Source: Devosia sp. (GTDB lineage: Bacteria; Pseudomonadota; Alphaproteobacteria; Rhizobiales; Devosiaceae). From it: DNA of 19,478 nt. Position numbers and translations under genes: made by a program. Where the stretch lies: contig JAEUMC010000199.1 in NCBI GenBank assembly GCA_016793415.1, positions 1-19,478 of the forward strand. Reading direction: 5' to 3'. The notes under the pieces are model-generated. The model was not told the DNA's origin and made no database searches. It was given only the letters and a program-made list of their open reading frames with translations. This document shows, piece by piece, positions 7,001-13,446 of the stretch; position 1 is the first letter of the stretch; the number at the start of each line of letters is the position of its first letter.

Positions 7001-8577
7001 TCGGCAATGACGGGCCCAAGGACAGCGACGACAACGACATCGCTGACGACGATGCGATCACCTATGCCCTGACCATCAGCAATGCCGGCGACGATACCGG
7101 CCTGGTCGACTCGCTCAGCGGCGAAGCAGTGGTGCTCGGCGTCGACGGGCTCGACGTCATCGGCGTCACCGAGATCGGCGGGCTCGAGGTGTTCCGCGTC
7201 TCGGCCGACGGGGAGACCGGAGTGGTCACCCTGACGCAGAGCCGGGCCGTCAAGCACGACGATCCGACCGACCCCGACGAGTCCAGCTCACCCGCCACCT
7301 TCACCTCGGCGAACCTGGTGAGCCTCGTGGCGACGGCTTATGACGGCGATGGCGATCACGACAGCGCCACCCTCGACATCAGCGCCACCTTCAACTTCGA
7401 AGATGACGGACCGGCCATCGGGCCGATCTCCGACGGCGTGGTTGACTTCGTCAGTGGGGACACCGTCTCCAACCTGCTCGGAGCGGTTCCCGGTGCCGAC
7501 GGCGCCGACGCCAAGATCACCGACTTCACGCCAAGCTTCGACTTCGGCTTCGGCACGGTGATCGGCGTGCAGGAGGGCGACCAGACGGTCACCTACTACC
7601 TCGACGAAAATGGTGACGGTTCGATCGGCGCCGGCGAGGATACTGCGTTCTTCCGGCTGAGCCTCGATACTTCCGATGCCGATCCGGCCAACTGGAACTA
7701 CCTGTTCGAGACGCTTGAGGATCCGCAGCCAGCCAACATCGAGTTCGATTTCGACGACCTGCCCTCGGGTGCGAACCTGTTCGGCGTGGTCGGCGAGTCG
7801 CCCTCCGATCCGGGCATCATCGTCTTCGGCAAGAACCCGCAGCTGAAGGCCGATGGCACCTATACGAACAAGAGCGACGTGATCAACACGTCCCAGGGTG
7901 GCACCGGCGCGACCATCGGCGTCAACAACCAGATGTTCGACCCCAAGGAAGGCGCCTACTTCGTTTACGTCAACGATCCGGTGGCCAATTACCTGTCCGG
8001 CATTCCGGGTGGGCTGAGCCAGACGGAGGCCGATGATGCCGACAACGTGCAGTACACCGGTGGGTCGGTGGATGTGCACACCGCCTCGGTGACCATCTCG
8101 CAGATCCAGGCGGGCGCCAAGGCGACCGCTTCGATGAAGATCACCACCTGGCTTGGTGACGACGACACCGGCCGCAACCTGGTACTGCATCCCGCCACCG
8201 GCACCCAGCCGAACATCGTGACGGTGCGGGTGATCCTGCCGAACGGCACGAGCTATGAGTTCGATGCCGACGCCGATCCGGCGATCAGTGGCATCGATGT
8301 CTCGGGCATCGGTACCAAGAGCGTGACGGTCGTTGGCCTCAAGGCCGGCTACACGGTCGAGTGGGACACCGATGGCCTGCACAACCGCGCCCTGATCGAG
8401 GACGTGGCCGGCAAGTTCGACGTCGGCAAGTTCAGCATCGGCGAGACCGGGACGACCCCGGACGCCGAGCTCGACTTCCAGGTGACCATTGAGGACTTCG
8501 ATACCGCGGGTGATACGGCAGTGGCCGATTTCACCATCGGCATCGATGGCAACCTCGACGGCAGTGTCGTCGTCTAG
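4081..8577 (+). CDS. Large acidic type I-secreted repeat protein (T1SS-143/DUF5801 type)
   Basis: This is a 1498-residue, Asp-rich, cysteine-free protein without an N-terminal signal peptide. Layout by residue: N-terminal region 1-187 (with LDESQGLQN, a phrase typical of these repeats); module A 188-~422; four repeats bounded by FEDDGP at 436, 609, 772, 935 and 1106; linker ~1110-1219; module A' 1220-~1457, a clear copy of A; acidic tail ending DGSVVV. FEDDGP plus G-EV-RISVD-G-VTL-QSR-V-H in each repeat is the hallmark of the T1SS-143/DUF5801 repeats of giant type I-secreted adhesins. No GGxGxD nonapeptides are seen, which is unusual. The tail (acidic residues then hydrophobic VVV) resembles C-terminal type I signals. 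The exporter and fusion-protein genes follow directly. The role is probably cell-surface or matrix attachment, inferred from the family. Confidence 0.93.
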   Translation: MAIVLTDDEFVALDESQGLQNTGVPSGSEDNNDNDIVYTDLPAAFATRLFDAGQLNLSSAFAQANGAAQNDFISLTDGSTLTGFVMSNGDPLLAYDAGTTDPTTGVLAGFTTVDGEAIYLFADEDTGLGASMFLGVDENGDIVLAGYLEADGTISTVQFEAITNPDTGDHDDPVDLSGLLDVGASGTIEFDFDDLPSSNNLFATLGASPDGPAIVIFGADIHLQADGTPTNTSDMMFMSQAGPNATIGMNNQMFNPGDAAFFAYVNDVNADFLSGWEPNGLTGTEADDADNALYTGGTLDVTAAQFTIAQIQGNGTGSMKLTTYLGAADTARDLLTGPIDGATSPNIIAVNVTIGGVTTTFDSDADPAVSGFDVSGLGTATVTLTGVDDGYLIEFVTDSEHNRVKIEGTAGKFDIGGFTITEGTFVHEPVGDRIVFEDDGPTVGDGEGTPALTVDDSDFATDDSASYANLFDVDFGTDGGKDSDDNGVVDADATTYALGISGDGDDSGLVDTLSGEAVLLHLDGDDVIGTTALGGDEVFRISVDANTGEVTLDQSRAVVHDDPEDHEEDGAGEPSKLASADLITLTATATDDDGDTADHTVDIGDSFYFEDDGPSMGLSDDDVPTLVTDDSDITDSDTADFSGLFAPVFGNDGEGDATSYALGVSGPDADSGLTDTLSGEAVVLNYDDITGDVVGTTELGGDEVLRISVDADGNVTLEQSRAVVHDNPDDPEEDSEPSMFSSASLVTLTATAYDGDGDHADATADIGLAFTFEDDGPSMDLSDTPPPVLVTDDTDITDSDTSDFSGVFDPSFGNDGQGDPTTYVLGVSGPDADSGLTDTLSGEAVLLNYDDITGEVIGTTAVGGDEVLRISVDADGNVTLEQSRSVVHDNPDDPEEDTEPSKFSAASLVTLTATAYDGDGDHDDATANIGLSFTFEDDGPSIERNLVEVPDLTVDESAFGSVFADFSSLFDTAFGNDGPKDSDDNDIADDDAITYALTISNAGDDTGLVDSLSGEAVVLGVDGLDVIGVTEIGGLEVFRVSADGETGVVTLTQSRAVKHDDPTDPDESSSPATFTSANLVSLVATAYDGDGDHDSATLDISATFNFEDDGPAIGPISDGVVDFVSGDTVSNLLGAVPGADGADAKITDFTPSFDFGFGTVIGVQEGDQTVTYYLDENGDGSIGAGEDTAFFRLSLDTSDADPANWNYLFETLEDPQPANIEFDFDDLPSGANLFGVVGESPSDPGIIVFGKNPQLKADGTYTNKSDVINTSQGGTGATIGVNNQMFDPKEGAYFVYVNDPVANYLSGIPGGLSQTEADDADNVQYTGGSVDVHTASVTISQIQAGAKATASMKITTWLGDDDTGRNLVLHPATGTQPNIVTVRVILPNGTSYEFDADADPAISGIDVSGIGTKSVTVVGLKAGYTVEWDTDGLHNRALIEDVAGKFDVGKFSIGETGTTPDAELDFQVTIEDFDTAGDTAVADFTIGIDGNLDGSVVV
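4642..5346 (+). repeat. Module A of the secreted protein (first copy)
   Basis: Residues 188-~422 begin IEFDFDDLPSSNNLF and end AGKFDIGGFTI. The stretch recurs at 7738-8451 with shared blocks NNQMF, TEADDADN, SGxDVSGxGT and HNR-AGKFD. I do not know a named family for it. It is compact, about 235 residues, and likely beta-rich. Confidence 0.8.
5386..7395 (+). repeat. Four tandem T1SS-143-type repeats
   Basis: The units start at FEDDGP: 5386-5904 (173 residues), 5905-6393 (163), 6394-6882 (163) and 6883-7395 (171). Units 2 and 3 are nearly identical in protein (DTLSGEAV, DEVLRISVDADGNVTLEQ, HDNPDDPEED) but differ at many third codon positions. Units 1 and 4 share a KDSDDN-D-DA-TYAL insertion (residues 481 and 980 onward) and EVFR-S-D-TG-VTL instead of EVLRISVDADGN. 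Confidence 0.9.
7603..7638 (+). other. EF-hand-like calcium loop in the linker
   Basis: Residues 1175-1186 read DENGDGSIGAGE. D, N, D, S and E fall at loop positions 1, 3, 5, 7 and 12, with G at 6 and I at 8, which is the canonical EF-hand order. It lies between the last repeat and module A'. Confidence 0.6.
7738..8451 (+). repeat. Module A' of the secreted protein (second copy)
   Basis: Residues 1220-~1457 repeat module A from IEFDFDDLPSGANLF to AGKFDVGKFSI, with conserved order, length (about 237 versus 235 residues) and block motifs. The substitutions are scattered, so the duplication is old rather than fresh. Confidence 0.8.
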
Positions 8578-8593
8578 CGGCAACCAGACCTCA

Positions 8594-8624
8594 GCCGGCC
8601 GGGACATCCCCGGCCGGCATTTTC
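8594..8624 (+). terminator. Hairpin terminator/attenuator between substrate and exporter genes
   Basis: GCCGGCCGGG (8594-8603), loop ACATC and CCCGGCCGGC (8609-8618) form a perfect 10-bp GC stem followed by ATTTTC. It starts 17 bases after the stop of the substrate gene and ends about 30 bases before the exporter start. It is most simply an intrinsic, probably leaky, terminator that lowers exporter mRNA relative to substrate mRNA. Confidence 0.7.
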
Positions 8625-8654
8625 TGCGGCGCGTTCATTGCCAAGGCGGTTGTC

Positions 8655-10400
8655 ATGCCCAAGACCCTTTACGAGACCATCATCGACCGCGTCCGGGGTG
8701 AGCTTCCGGCGCTCATCCTGTTCAGTTGCCTCGTCAACCTGCTGCTGCTCGTCAGCGTGTTCTACATGCTGCAGGTCTACGACCGGGTGCTGTCGACCGA
8801 CTCGCTCGACACCCTGATCTGGCTGACCCTCGGCACGCTCGCTTCCATCATCGTCTATGGCATCATCGAACATGCCCGGCGGCTGATGCTCACCCGCACC
8901 GGCGCCTGGCTCAATCTCGAGCTCACCGGTCCGGTGATCCGCCGGGCGATGGAAGCCCGGCTGGCCGGCGCCGGCCTCGAGGCCGGCCCCCGCGACGTGT
9001 CGGACCTGCGCGCCTTCTTCGATGGCGATGGGCCGGTGGCTTTGCTCGATACGCCCTGGGCGCTCATCTTCATTGTCTTCATCTGGCAACTCCACCCGGC
9101 CCTCGGCCTGATCGCCATCGGCGGTGCGCTGGTGCTGTTCGGCCTTGCCGTCGGCAACGACCTGGCTACCCGACCGGCCCAGAAGCGCTCGACCACTGAG
9201 CTGCGCGCCAACCACGATGCCGCGCTCCGCTACATCGATGGCGGCGAGACGCTGGCGCCGCTCGGCATGGCGCAGCCGATCATCGAACGCTGGCAGGAAC
9301 GCGAAGAGCTGGCCAACGATCGCCAGCAGCACCTTGCCGAGGATACCGCGACGGTGGTCAGCATCTCCCGCGCCATCCGCATGGCGTTGCAGGTGCTGAT
9401 CCTCGGCACCGGCGCCTACTATGTCATCCAGGGGCAGCTCACCGGCGGCGCCATGATCGCCGCTTCGATCGTCCTCGCACGGGCCCTCTCGCCCATCGAG
9501 CGCTCGATCAGCGCCTGGCGCCGGCTGCTCGCCGCCGCCGCCGCGCATCGCAACCTCAAGGCGCTGTTCAAGGGATCGGTCGCTGGCCACGAGACGGTGA
9601 AACTGCCGCGGCCGCTCGGTCGCCTGTCGGTCGAAGCGGTGAGCTTTGCGTCGCAGGCCCGGCATGAGCCGATCCTCTCCAATATCGCCTTCAACCTCGA
9701 GCCGGGCAGCAGTTGCGCCATTGTCGGCCCCTCCGGCGCGGGCAAGTCGACCCTCTGCCGCCTGCTGGTCGGCGCGGCGCGACCCAGCTACGGCCATGTC
9801 CGCCTCGACGGCGCCGATGTGTTCGCCTGGGATTCCGACGATCTCGGCCCCTATCTGGGCTACCTGCCGCAGCAGGTCGAATTGTTCCCTGGCACGGTCG
9901 GCCAGAACATTGCCCGCTTCCGCCCGATCGACAGCGAAAGGCTCGTCGCCGCGGCGCAGCTTGCCGGGGTGCATCAACTGGTGCTCGGGCTGCCCGGTGG
10001 CTACGAGACCGATATTGCGACGACCGGCAGCCAGCTGTCGCAGGGCCAGCGCCAGCGCATCGGTCTCGCCCGCGCCGTCTATGGCGACCCGGCCGTGCTG
10101 GTGCTCGATGAACCGAACTCCAACCTCGACAGCGATGGCGACCTTGCCCTGACCAAGGCACTGGCCGAACTCAAGCGACGCCGGCGCACCGTGGTGATCG
10201 TCACCCACCGCCCGGTCGACCTGCAGGCGGTCGACAAGATCCTCATCCTGCGCAACGGCAGCGTCACCCGCTTTGCCGATCGCGACGAGGTGCTGCGCCC
10301 CTCCGGCGTGCCGGTCGAGGGCGAAGAGCCGCGGCGGATTTCGCAGCCGACGCGGAAGCTCCCCAGGGCGTCGTCCCCGGGCGTTTCACCGCTTCCATGA
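8655..10400 (+). CDS. Type I secretion ABC transporter (PrtD/HlyB-type permease-ATPase)
   Basis: This is a 581-residue half-transporter that exports the preceding repeat protein across the inner membrane together with the fusion protein. The N-terminal ~290 residues carry the membrane domain (hydrophobic segments near residues 20-40, 50-72, 130-168 and 240-275) with the family phrase FYMLQVYDRVLSTDSLDTL. No C39 peptidase or C39-like domain precedes it, as in the PrtD group. The ATPase domain has Walker A GPSGAGKS (358-365, K364), signature LSQGQ (461-465, a variant of LSGGQ), Walker B VLVLDEP with D485 and E486, and the H-loop histidine at 518. Length is usual for PrtD. The start has AAGGCGG just upstream. 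The last ~35 residues are a basic, Pro/Ser-rich tail, and the stop codon lies inside the loop of a hairpin. Confidence 0.95.
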   Translation: MPKTLYETIIDRVRGELPALILFSCLVNLLLLVSVFYMLQVYDRVLSTDSLDTLIWLTLGTLASIIVYGIIEHARRLMLTRTGAWLNLELTGPVIRRAMEARLAGAGLEAGPRDVSDLRAFFDGDGPVALLDTPWALIFIVFIWQLHPALGLIAIGGALVLFGLAVGNDLATRPAQKRSTTELRANHDAALRYIDGGETLAPLGMAQPIIERWQEREELANDRQQHLAEDTATVVSISRAIRMALQVLILGTGAYYVIQGQLTGGAMIAASIVLARALSPIERSISAWRRLLAAAAAHRNLKALFKGSVAGHETVKLPRPLGRLSVEAVSFASQARHEPILSNIAFNLEPGSSCAIVGPSGAGKSTLCRLLVGAARPSYGHVRLDGADVFAWDSDDLGPYLGYLPQQVELFPGTVGQNIARFRPIDSERLVAAAQLAGVHQLVLGLPGGYETDIATTGSQLSQGQRQRIGLARAVYGDPAVLVLDEPNSNLDSDGDLALTKALAELKRRRRTVVIVTHRPVDLQAVDKILILRNGSVTRFADRDEVLRPSGVPVEGEEPRRISQPTRKLPRASSPGVSPLP

Positions 10401-10413
10401 AACGGTGAAACGC
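10381..10413. other. 11-bp inverted repeat overlapping the exporter stop codon
   Basis: GCGTTTCACCG (10381-10391) and CGGTGAAACGC (10403-10413) are a perfect 11-bp inverted repeat with an 11-nt loop that holds the TGA (10398-10400). There is no T run behind it. It is either an RNA hairpin in the intercistronic region or a REP-like palindrome. Confidence 0.6.
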
Positions 10414-10432
10414 TCCAAGCCATTGATTATGT

Positions 10433-10477
10433 AGCGCTTTCTAACCGGAAAAGTCTGCAACTTTTCCTGAAAGCACT
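10433..10477 (+). other. Second intercistronic hairpin before the fusion-protein gene
   Basis: The inner stem is GGAAAAGT (10447-10454) with ACTTTTCC (10460-10467) around CTGCA. The outer arms AGCGCTTTC (10433-10441) and GAAAGCACT (10469-10477) pair with one mismatch. The Shine-Dalgarno AGGAGG (10480-10485) for the next gene begins three bases after the outer arm, so folding could affect its access. Confidence 0.55.
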
Positions 10478-10491
10478 CCAGGAGGTCGCCG

Positions 10492-11985
10492 ATGTTCGAA
10501 AGCCCCACCAAACTCTATGAGATGGCACTGGCCTGGTGGCAGGCCGAAGTGCTGCCGCTCGTCGATCGGGCCTGGACCGCCACCCGTGACGCCGGGCTCT
10601 CGCCCGAGGGGATCCTCATCGCCGCGGCCACCATTGCGGCCCTGGGGTTGTATTTCCTGCTGGTCGGCGAGCGCCGTCGCCGCATCAGGCCGCGGGTCGA
10701 ACTGTCCCGCGCCACCCGCGGGCCACGCTGGTTGGGCTATGCTGCGGCCCTGTTGCTGGTCGGCGGCTTCGGCACCTGGGCCTACGGGGCCCGGCTCGCC
10801 AGTGCCGCCATTGCGCCCGGTGTGGTGAGCCCCGACGGCTACCGCAAGACCATCCAGCACCTCGAAGGCGGCATTGTGCGCACCATTCACGTCAAGGAGG
10901 GCGATGTGGTCGCCTCAGGCGATCCACTGGTGACCCTCGACGACACTCAGGCGCTCGCCCGCCTGCAGGAGCTGCGCGACCGCTACATCGACCTGCGCGC
11001 CCTCGAAGCCCGGCTCGTGGCCGAGATCGAGGGACGCGACGCCGTCGCCGTTCCGGCCACGCTGCTCGCCTATCCTGCCGCCGACTACGCACGCGCCATC
11101 GATGACCAGCGCGCCCTGTTTCTCAGCCGCCGGGCCTCGCAGAACGGCCGCGAGCAGATCCTCGACCAGCGGGTCAAGCAGGTGGAGGAGCAAATCGCCG
11201 GCCTCACCGAGATGATCGCTGCCGAGGAGGAGCAGATCGGCCTGCTCGACCAGGAGGCGGCGAGCGTCAAGCAGCTTTACGACAAGGGTCTCGAGCGCCT
11301 GCCGCGCCTGCTCGAGCTGCAGCGCGAGGCCGCCAATGTCGAGGCGCAGCGCGCCGCCAACCGGGCCGCCATCGCGCAGAACCGCCAGCTGATCGGCGAA
11401 ACCCAGATGCAGCTGTTCGCGCTGCGCGACGACATCGCCGAGAGCGTCAGCGAGGACCTGAGCAAGGTCCGCGGCGAAATCGCCGAGCTGTCGAGCCAGC
11501 TGGCCTCGCGCGAGGATGTCCTGACCCGCACCGTGGTCACCGCACCGATTGCCGGCACGGTGATGCATGTCCGCGTCACCACCGTTTCGGGCGTCGTCAA
11601 GCCGGGCGAGCCGATCCTCGAAATCGTGCCCGAGGGCTCGAAACTGGTGATCGACGCCCGGCTCCGGCCGCTCGATATCGATGCCGTGCATCCCGGCATG
11701 CTGGCCCGCGTCGTCCTCACGGCCTATCGACAGCGCAACCTGCCGCAGTTGCATGGCGTGCTGCGCTCGATTTCGGCCGACAGCCTCACCGACGAACGCA
11801 CCGGCGCCGCCTACTTCCTCGCCAAGGTCGAGGTCGACCGGGCGAGCCTCGAGGCGCTGGGCCAGGGCATCCGGATGCTGCCCGGCATGCCGGCCGAGAT
11901 CATGCTGATGGGCGACGAGCAGACGCTGCTCGAATACCTGGTGAGCCCGATCACCGCTTCGCTCGACCATAGCTTCCGGCAATAG
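10492..11985 (+). CDS. HlyD/PrtE-family membrane fusion protein of the type I system
   Basis: This 497-residue adaptor bridges the exporter and an outer-membrane TolC-type channel. The ATG at 10492 has a perfect AGGAGG six bases upstream. A usual PrtE part is complete: membrane helix ~81-99, lipoyl half-motif HLEGGIVRTIHVKEGDVV, a long coiled coil (about residues 150-335, rich in Glu/Gln/Arg/Ala), second lipoyl half TAPIAGTVMHV, the beta-barrel part, and the family end YLVSPITASLDHSFR. It differs from the usual form in having ~60 extra N-terminal residues with another hydrophobic helix (~40-59, ILIAAATIAALGLYFLL) followed by RRRR. Two helices put the N-terminus in the periplasm by the positive-inside rule. 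It follows the exporter gene by 91 bp, in the same operon. Confidence 0.94.
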   Translation: MFESPTKLYEMALAWWQAEVLPLVDRAWTATRDAGLSPEGILIAAATIAALGLYFLLVGERRRRIRPRVELSRATRGPRWLGYAAALLLVGGFGTWAYGARLASAAIAPGVVSPDGYRKTIQHLEGGIVRTIHVKEGDVVASGDPLVTLDDTQALARLQELRDRYIDLRALEARLVAEIEGRDAVAVPATLLAYPAADYARAIDDQRALFLSRRASQNGREQILDQRVKQVEEQIAGLTEMIAAEEEQIGLLDQEAASVKQLYDKGLERLPRLLELQREAANVEAQRAANRAAIAQNRQLIGETQMQLFALRDDIAESVSEDLSKVRGEIAELSSQLASREDVLTRTVVTAPIAGTVMHVRVTTVSGVVKPGEPILEIVPEGSKLVIDARLRPLDIDAVHPGMLARVVLTAYRQRNLPQLHGVLRSISADSLTDERTGAAYFLAKVEVDRASLEALGQGIRMLPGMPAEIMLMGDEQTLLEYLVSPITASLDHSFRQ

Positions 11986-12031
11986 CTACGACTTTCCGCC
12001 TACCCCTCGTCACCCGATCGGCGGTTGCCAA

Positions 12032-12098
12032 CGCTGTCTCGGGCTGTAACCTGATGTACGTCCCTCGGGGAGGATCGAGGGCGTCTATCGAGACAGCG
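12032..12098 (+). promoter_or_regulatory. Nested inverted repeats in the leader of the dehydratase gene
   Basis: CGCTGTCTCG (12032-12041) and CGAGACAGCG (12089-12098) are a perfect 10-bp pair 47 nt apart. Inside lies CCCTCG (12062-12067) with CGAGGG (12076-12081). The Shine-Dalgarno GGGAGAGG follows directly. It may be a structured mRNA leader or paired operator half-sites. It matches no riboswitch that I know. Confidence 0.45.
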
Positions 12099-12111
12099 AG
12101 GGAGAGGCGAG

Positions 12112-13266
12112 GTGAAGATCACTTCGGTGAAGACGGCGGCGACGAGCGGCCATTGCATGCATCTATGGGTCCGCATCGAGACCGACGCCGGCATCACCGG
12201 GCTCGGTGAATGCGTGCATGGCGGCTACCAGGCCATCGCCATCATCAAGGAGCTGGAAGAGCGGCTGATCGGCCGCGACCCTTTCGCCATCGATGCGATC
12301 TTCGAGGAAACCCGGCGCAGCCTGGTGTTCGAGGGCGGCTTTGCCGGCGCGCTGATCACCGCGCTGACCGGCATCGAAATTGCGCTCTGGGACTTGAAGG
12401 GCAAGGCGCTGAAAGTGCCGATCTACGAGCTGATGGGCGGCAAGTTCCGCGACGACATCCGTGTCTATTGCGATTGCGAAGTGTCGCCCGGCATGAACAT
12501 GGACGAGGTGCAGGCCGAGGTCGACAAGGTGCTGGCGGCCGGCTTCTCGGCGCTCAAGGTCGACCTCGACATCCGCGCCTACGGCCATACCGGCTCGGAA
12601 ACCGGCTGGTATGAGAAGGACAGGTTCAACATGACTCCCAACAAGTGGGAGCATGACCGCATGGTGCAGCTGGCCGAGATGGTGGTGAAGGCCGCCGGCA
12701 AGGAAGTGGAGGTGGCCTGCGACCTGCACACGAGGCTCGACAAGCACTCCGCCATCCGCCTCGCGAGGGATCTCGAACATCTGCAGCTGATGTGGCTGGA
12801 AGAGCCGATCCCGCCCGAGAACATCGACGCCATGGCCGAGATCACCCGCTCGACCAGCGTGCCGATCTGCGGCGGCGAGAACCTCTATCTGCGCCACGGC
12901 TTCAGAAAGGTGTTCGAGCAGCAGGCGCTCGACATCATCATGCCCGATATCCCGAAATGCGGTGGGCTCAGCGAGTGCCGCAAGATCGCCGAGATGGCCG
13001 ACCTCTACTCCATCCCGTTCGCTCCGCATAACGTGAGCTCACCTATCGGCACCATGGCCTCGGCCCATGTCTGCGCCACGGTGCCGAACTTCCTCGTGCT
13101 GGAGTTCCACTGGTTCCACCGCGACTACTGGTCGACCATCACCGACGGCGGGGAGATCATCGAGAACGGCCGCATCAAGCTCAGCGATCGTCCGGGCATC
13201 GGGCTTGAGCTGAACGAGGCGGTGGCACGGCAGCACCAGTATCCGGGGACGACCTGGTTCGAGTGA
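12112..13266 (+). CDS. Galactonate-dehydratase-like enzyme (enolase superfamily, MR/MLE type)
   Basis: This is a 384-residue protein from a GTG start preceded by GGGAGAGGCGA. The enolase-superfamily set is complete: metal ligands D204 (ACDLHT), E230 (WLEEP) and E256 (GGEN); acid/base H206; the D279-H306 dyad (MPDIPK, APHNVSS); and E331 (VLEFHW). From memory of E. coli D-galactonate dehydratase (D183, H185, E209, E235, D258, H285, E310) every position is shifted by exactly 21, so it belongs to the acid-sugar dehydratase group. A loop around residues 150-180 is longer than in that enzyme, as in mannonate-dehydratase-like members. The reaction would be dehydration of an aldonate to a 2-keto-3-deoxy acid in the cytoplasm. 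The exact sugar is not determined. It converges with gudD. Confidence 0.88.
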   Translation: MKITSVKTAATSGHCMHLWVRIETDAGITGLGECVHGGYQAIAIIKELEERLIGRDPFAIDAIFEETRRSLVFEGGFAGALITALTGIEIALWDLKGKALKVPIYELMGGKFRDDIRVYCDCEVSPGMNMDEVQAEVDKVLAAGFSALKVDLDIRAYGHTGSETGWYEKDRFNMTPNKWEHDRMVQLAEMVVKAAGKEVEVACDLHTRLDKHSAIRLARDLEHLQLMWLEEPIPPENIDAMAEITRSTSVPICGGENLYLRHGFRKVFEQQALDIIMPDIPKCGGLSECRKIAEMADLYSIPFAPHNVSSPIGTMASAHVCATVPNFLVLEFHWFHRDYWSTITDGGEIIENGRIKLSDRPGIGLELNEAVARQHQYPGTTWFE

Positions 13267-13287
13267 CACGACGTCCAGCGCGTGTGG

Positions 13288-13436
13288 CCACCCCCACCCT
13301 TGATCCCTCCCCACAAGGGGGAGGGAGACGCATACTGAAGCTGCAGTTTGTTGCTCTCCCTCCCCTTGATGGGGAGGGCAGCGCAGCTTGGCGGCTCCGC
13401 CGCCTAGCGAAGCTGGGTGGGGTGGGGCCCGAAGCT
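13288..13436. repeat. Intergenic palindromic mosaic repeat, copy 1
   Basis: The element sits between two convergent genes. Two hairpins use the same arms, CCCTCCCC/GGGGAGGG (13305-13325 and 13358-13378), followed by AGCTTGGCGGC-TCC-GCCGCC-TAGCGAAGCT. The core from AGCTTGGCGGC to AGCTGGGTG recurs at 14850-14883. This is the style of the Rhizobiales intergenic mosaic elements (RIME-like). The hairpins may also stop transcription from both sides. Confidence 0.75.
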
Positions 13437-13446
13437 CGGTTACCCC

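Noticed and set aside
8574..10208. Long open frame on the minus strand opposite the exporter gene
   Set aside because: It is antisense to a fully motif-supported ABC transporter. Its composition (Asp/Gly/Glu/Arg/His-rich) is the usual artefact of high-GC genes read backwards.
13288..13436. CRISPR-like repeat pattern in the gudD flanks
   Set aside because: Only two hairpin units and no regular spacer-repeat alternation. Palindromic mosaic repeats explain it.
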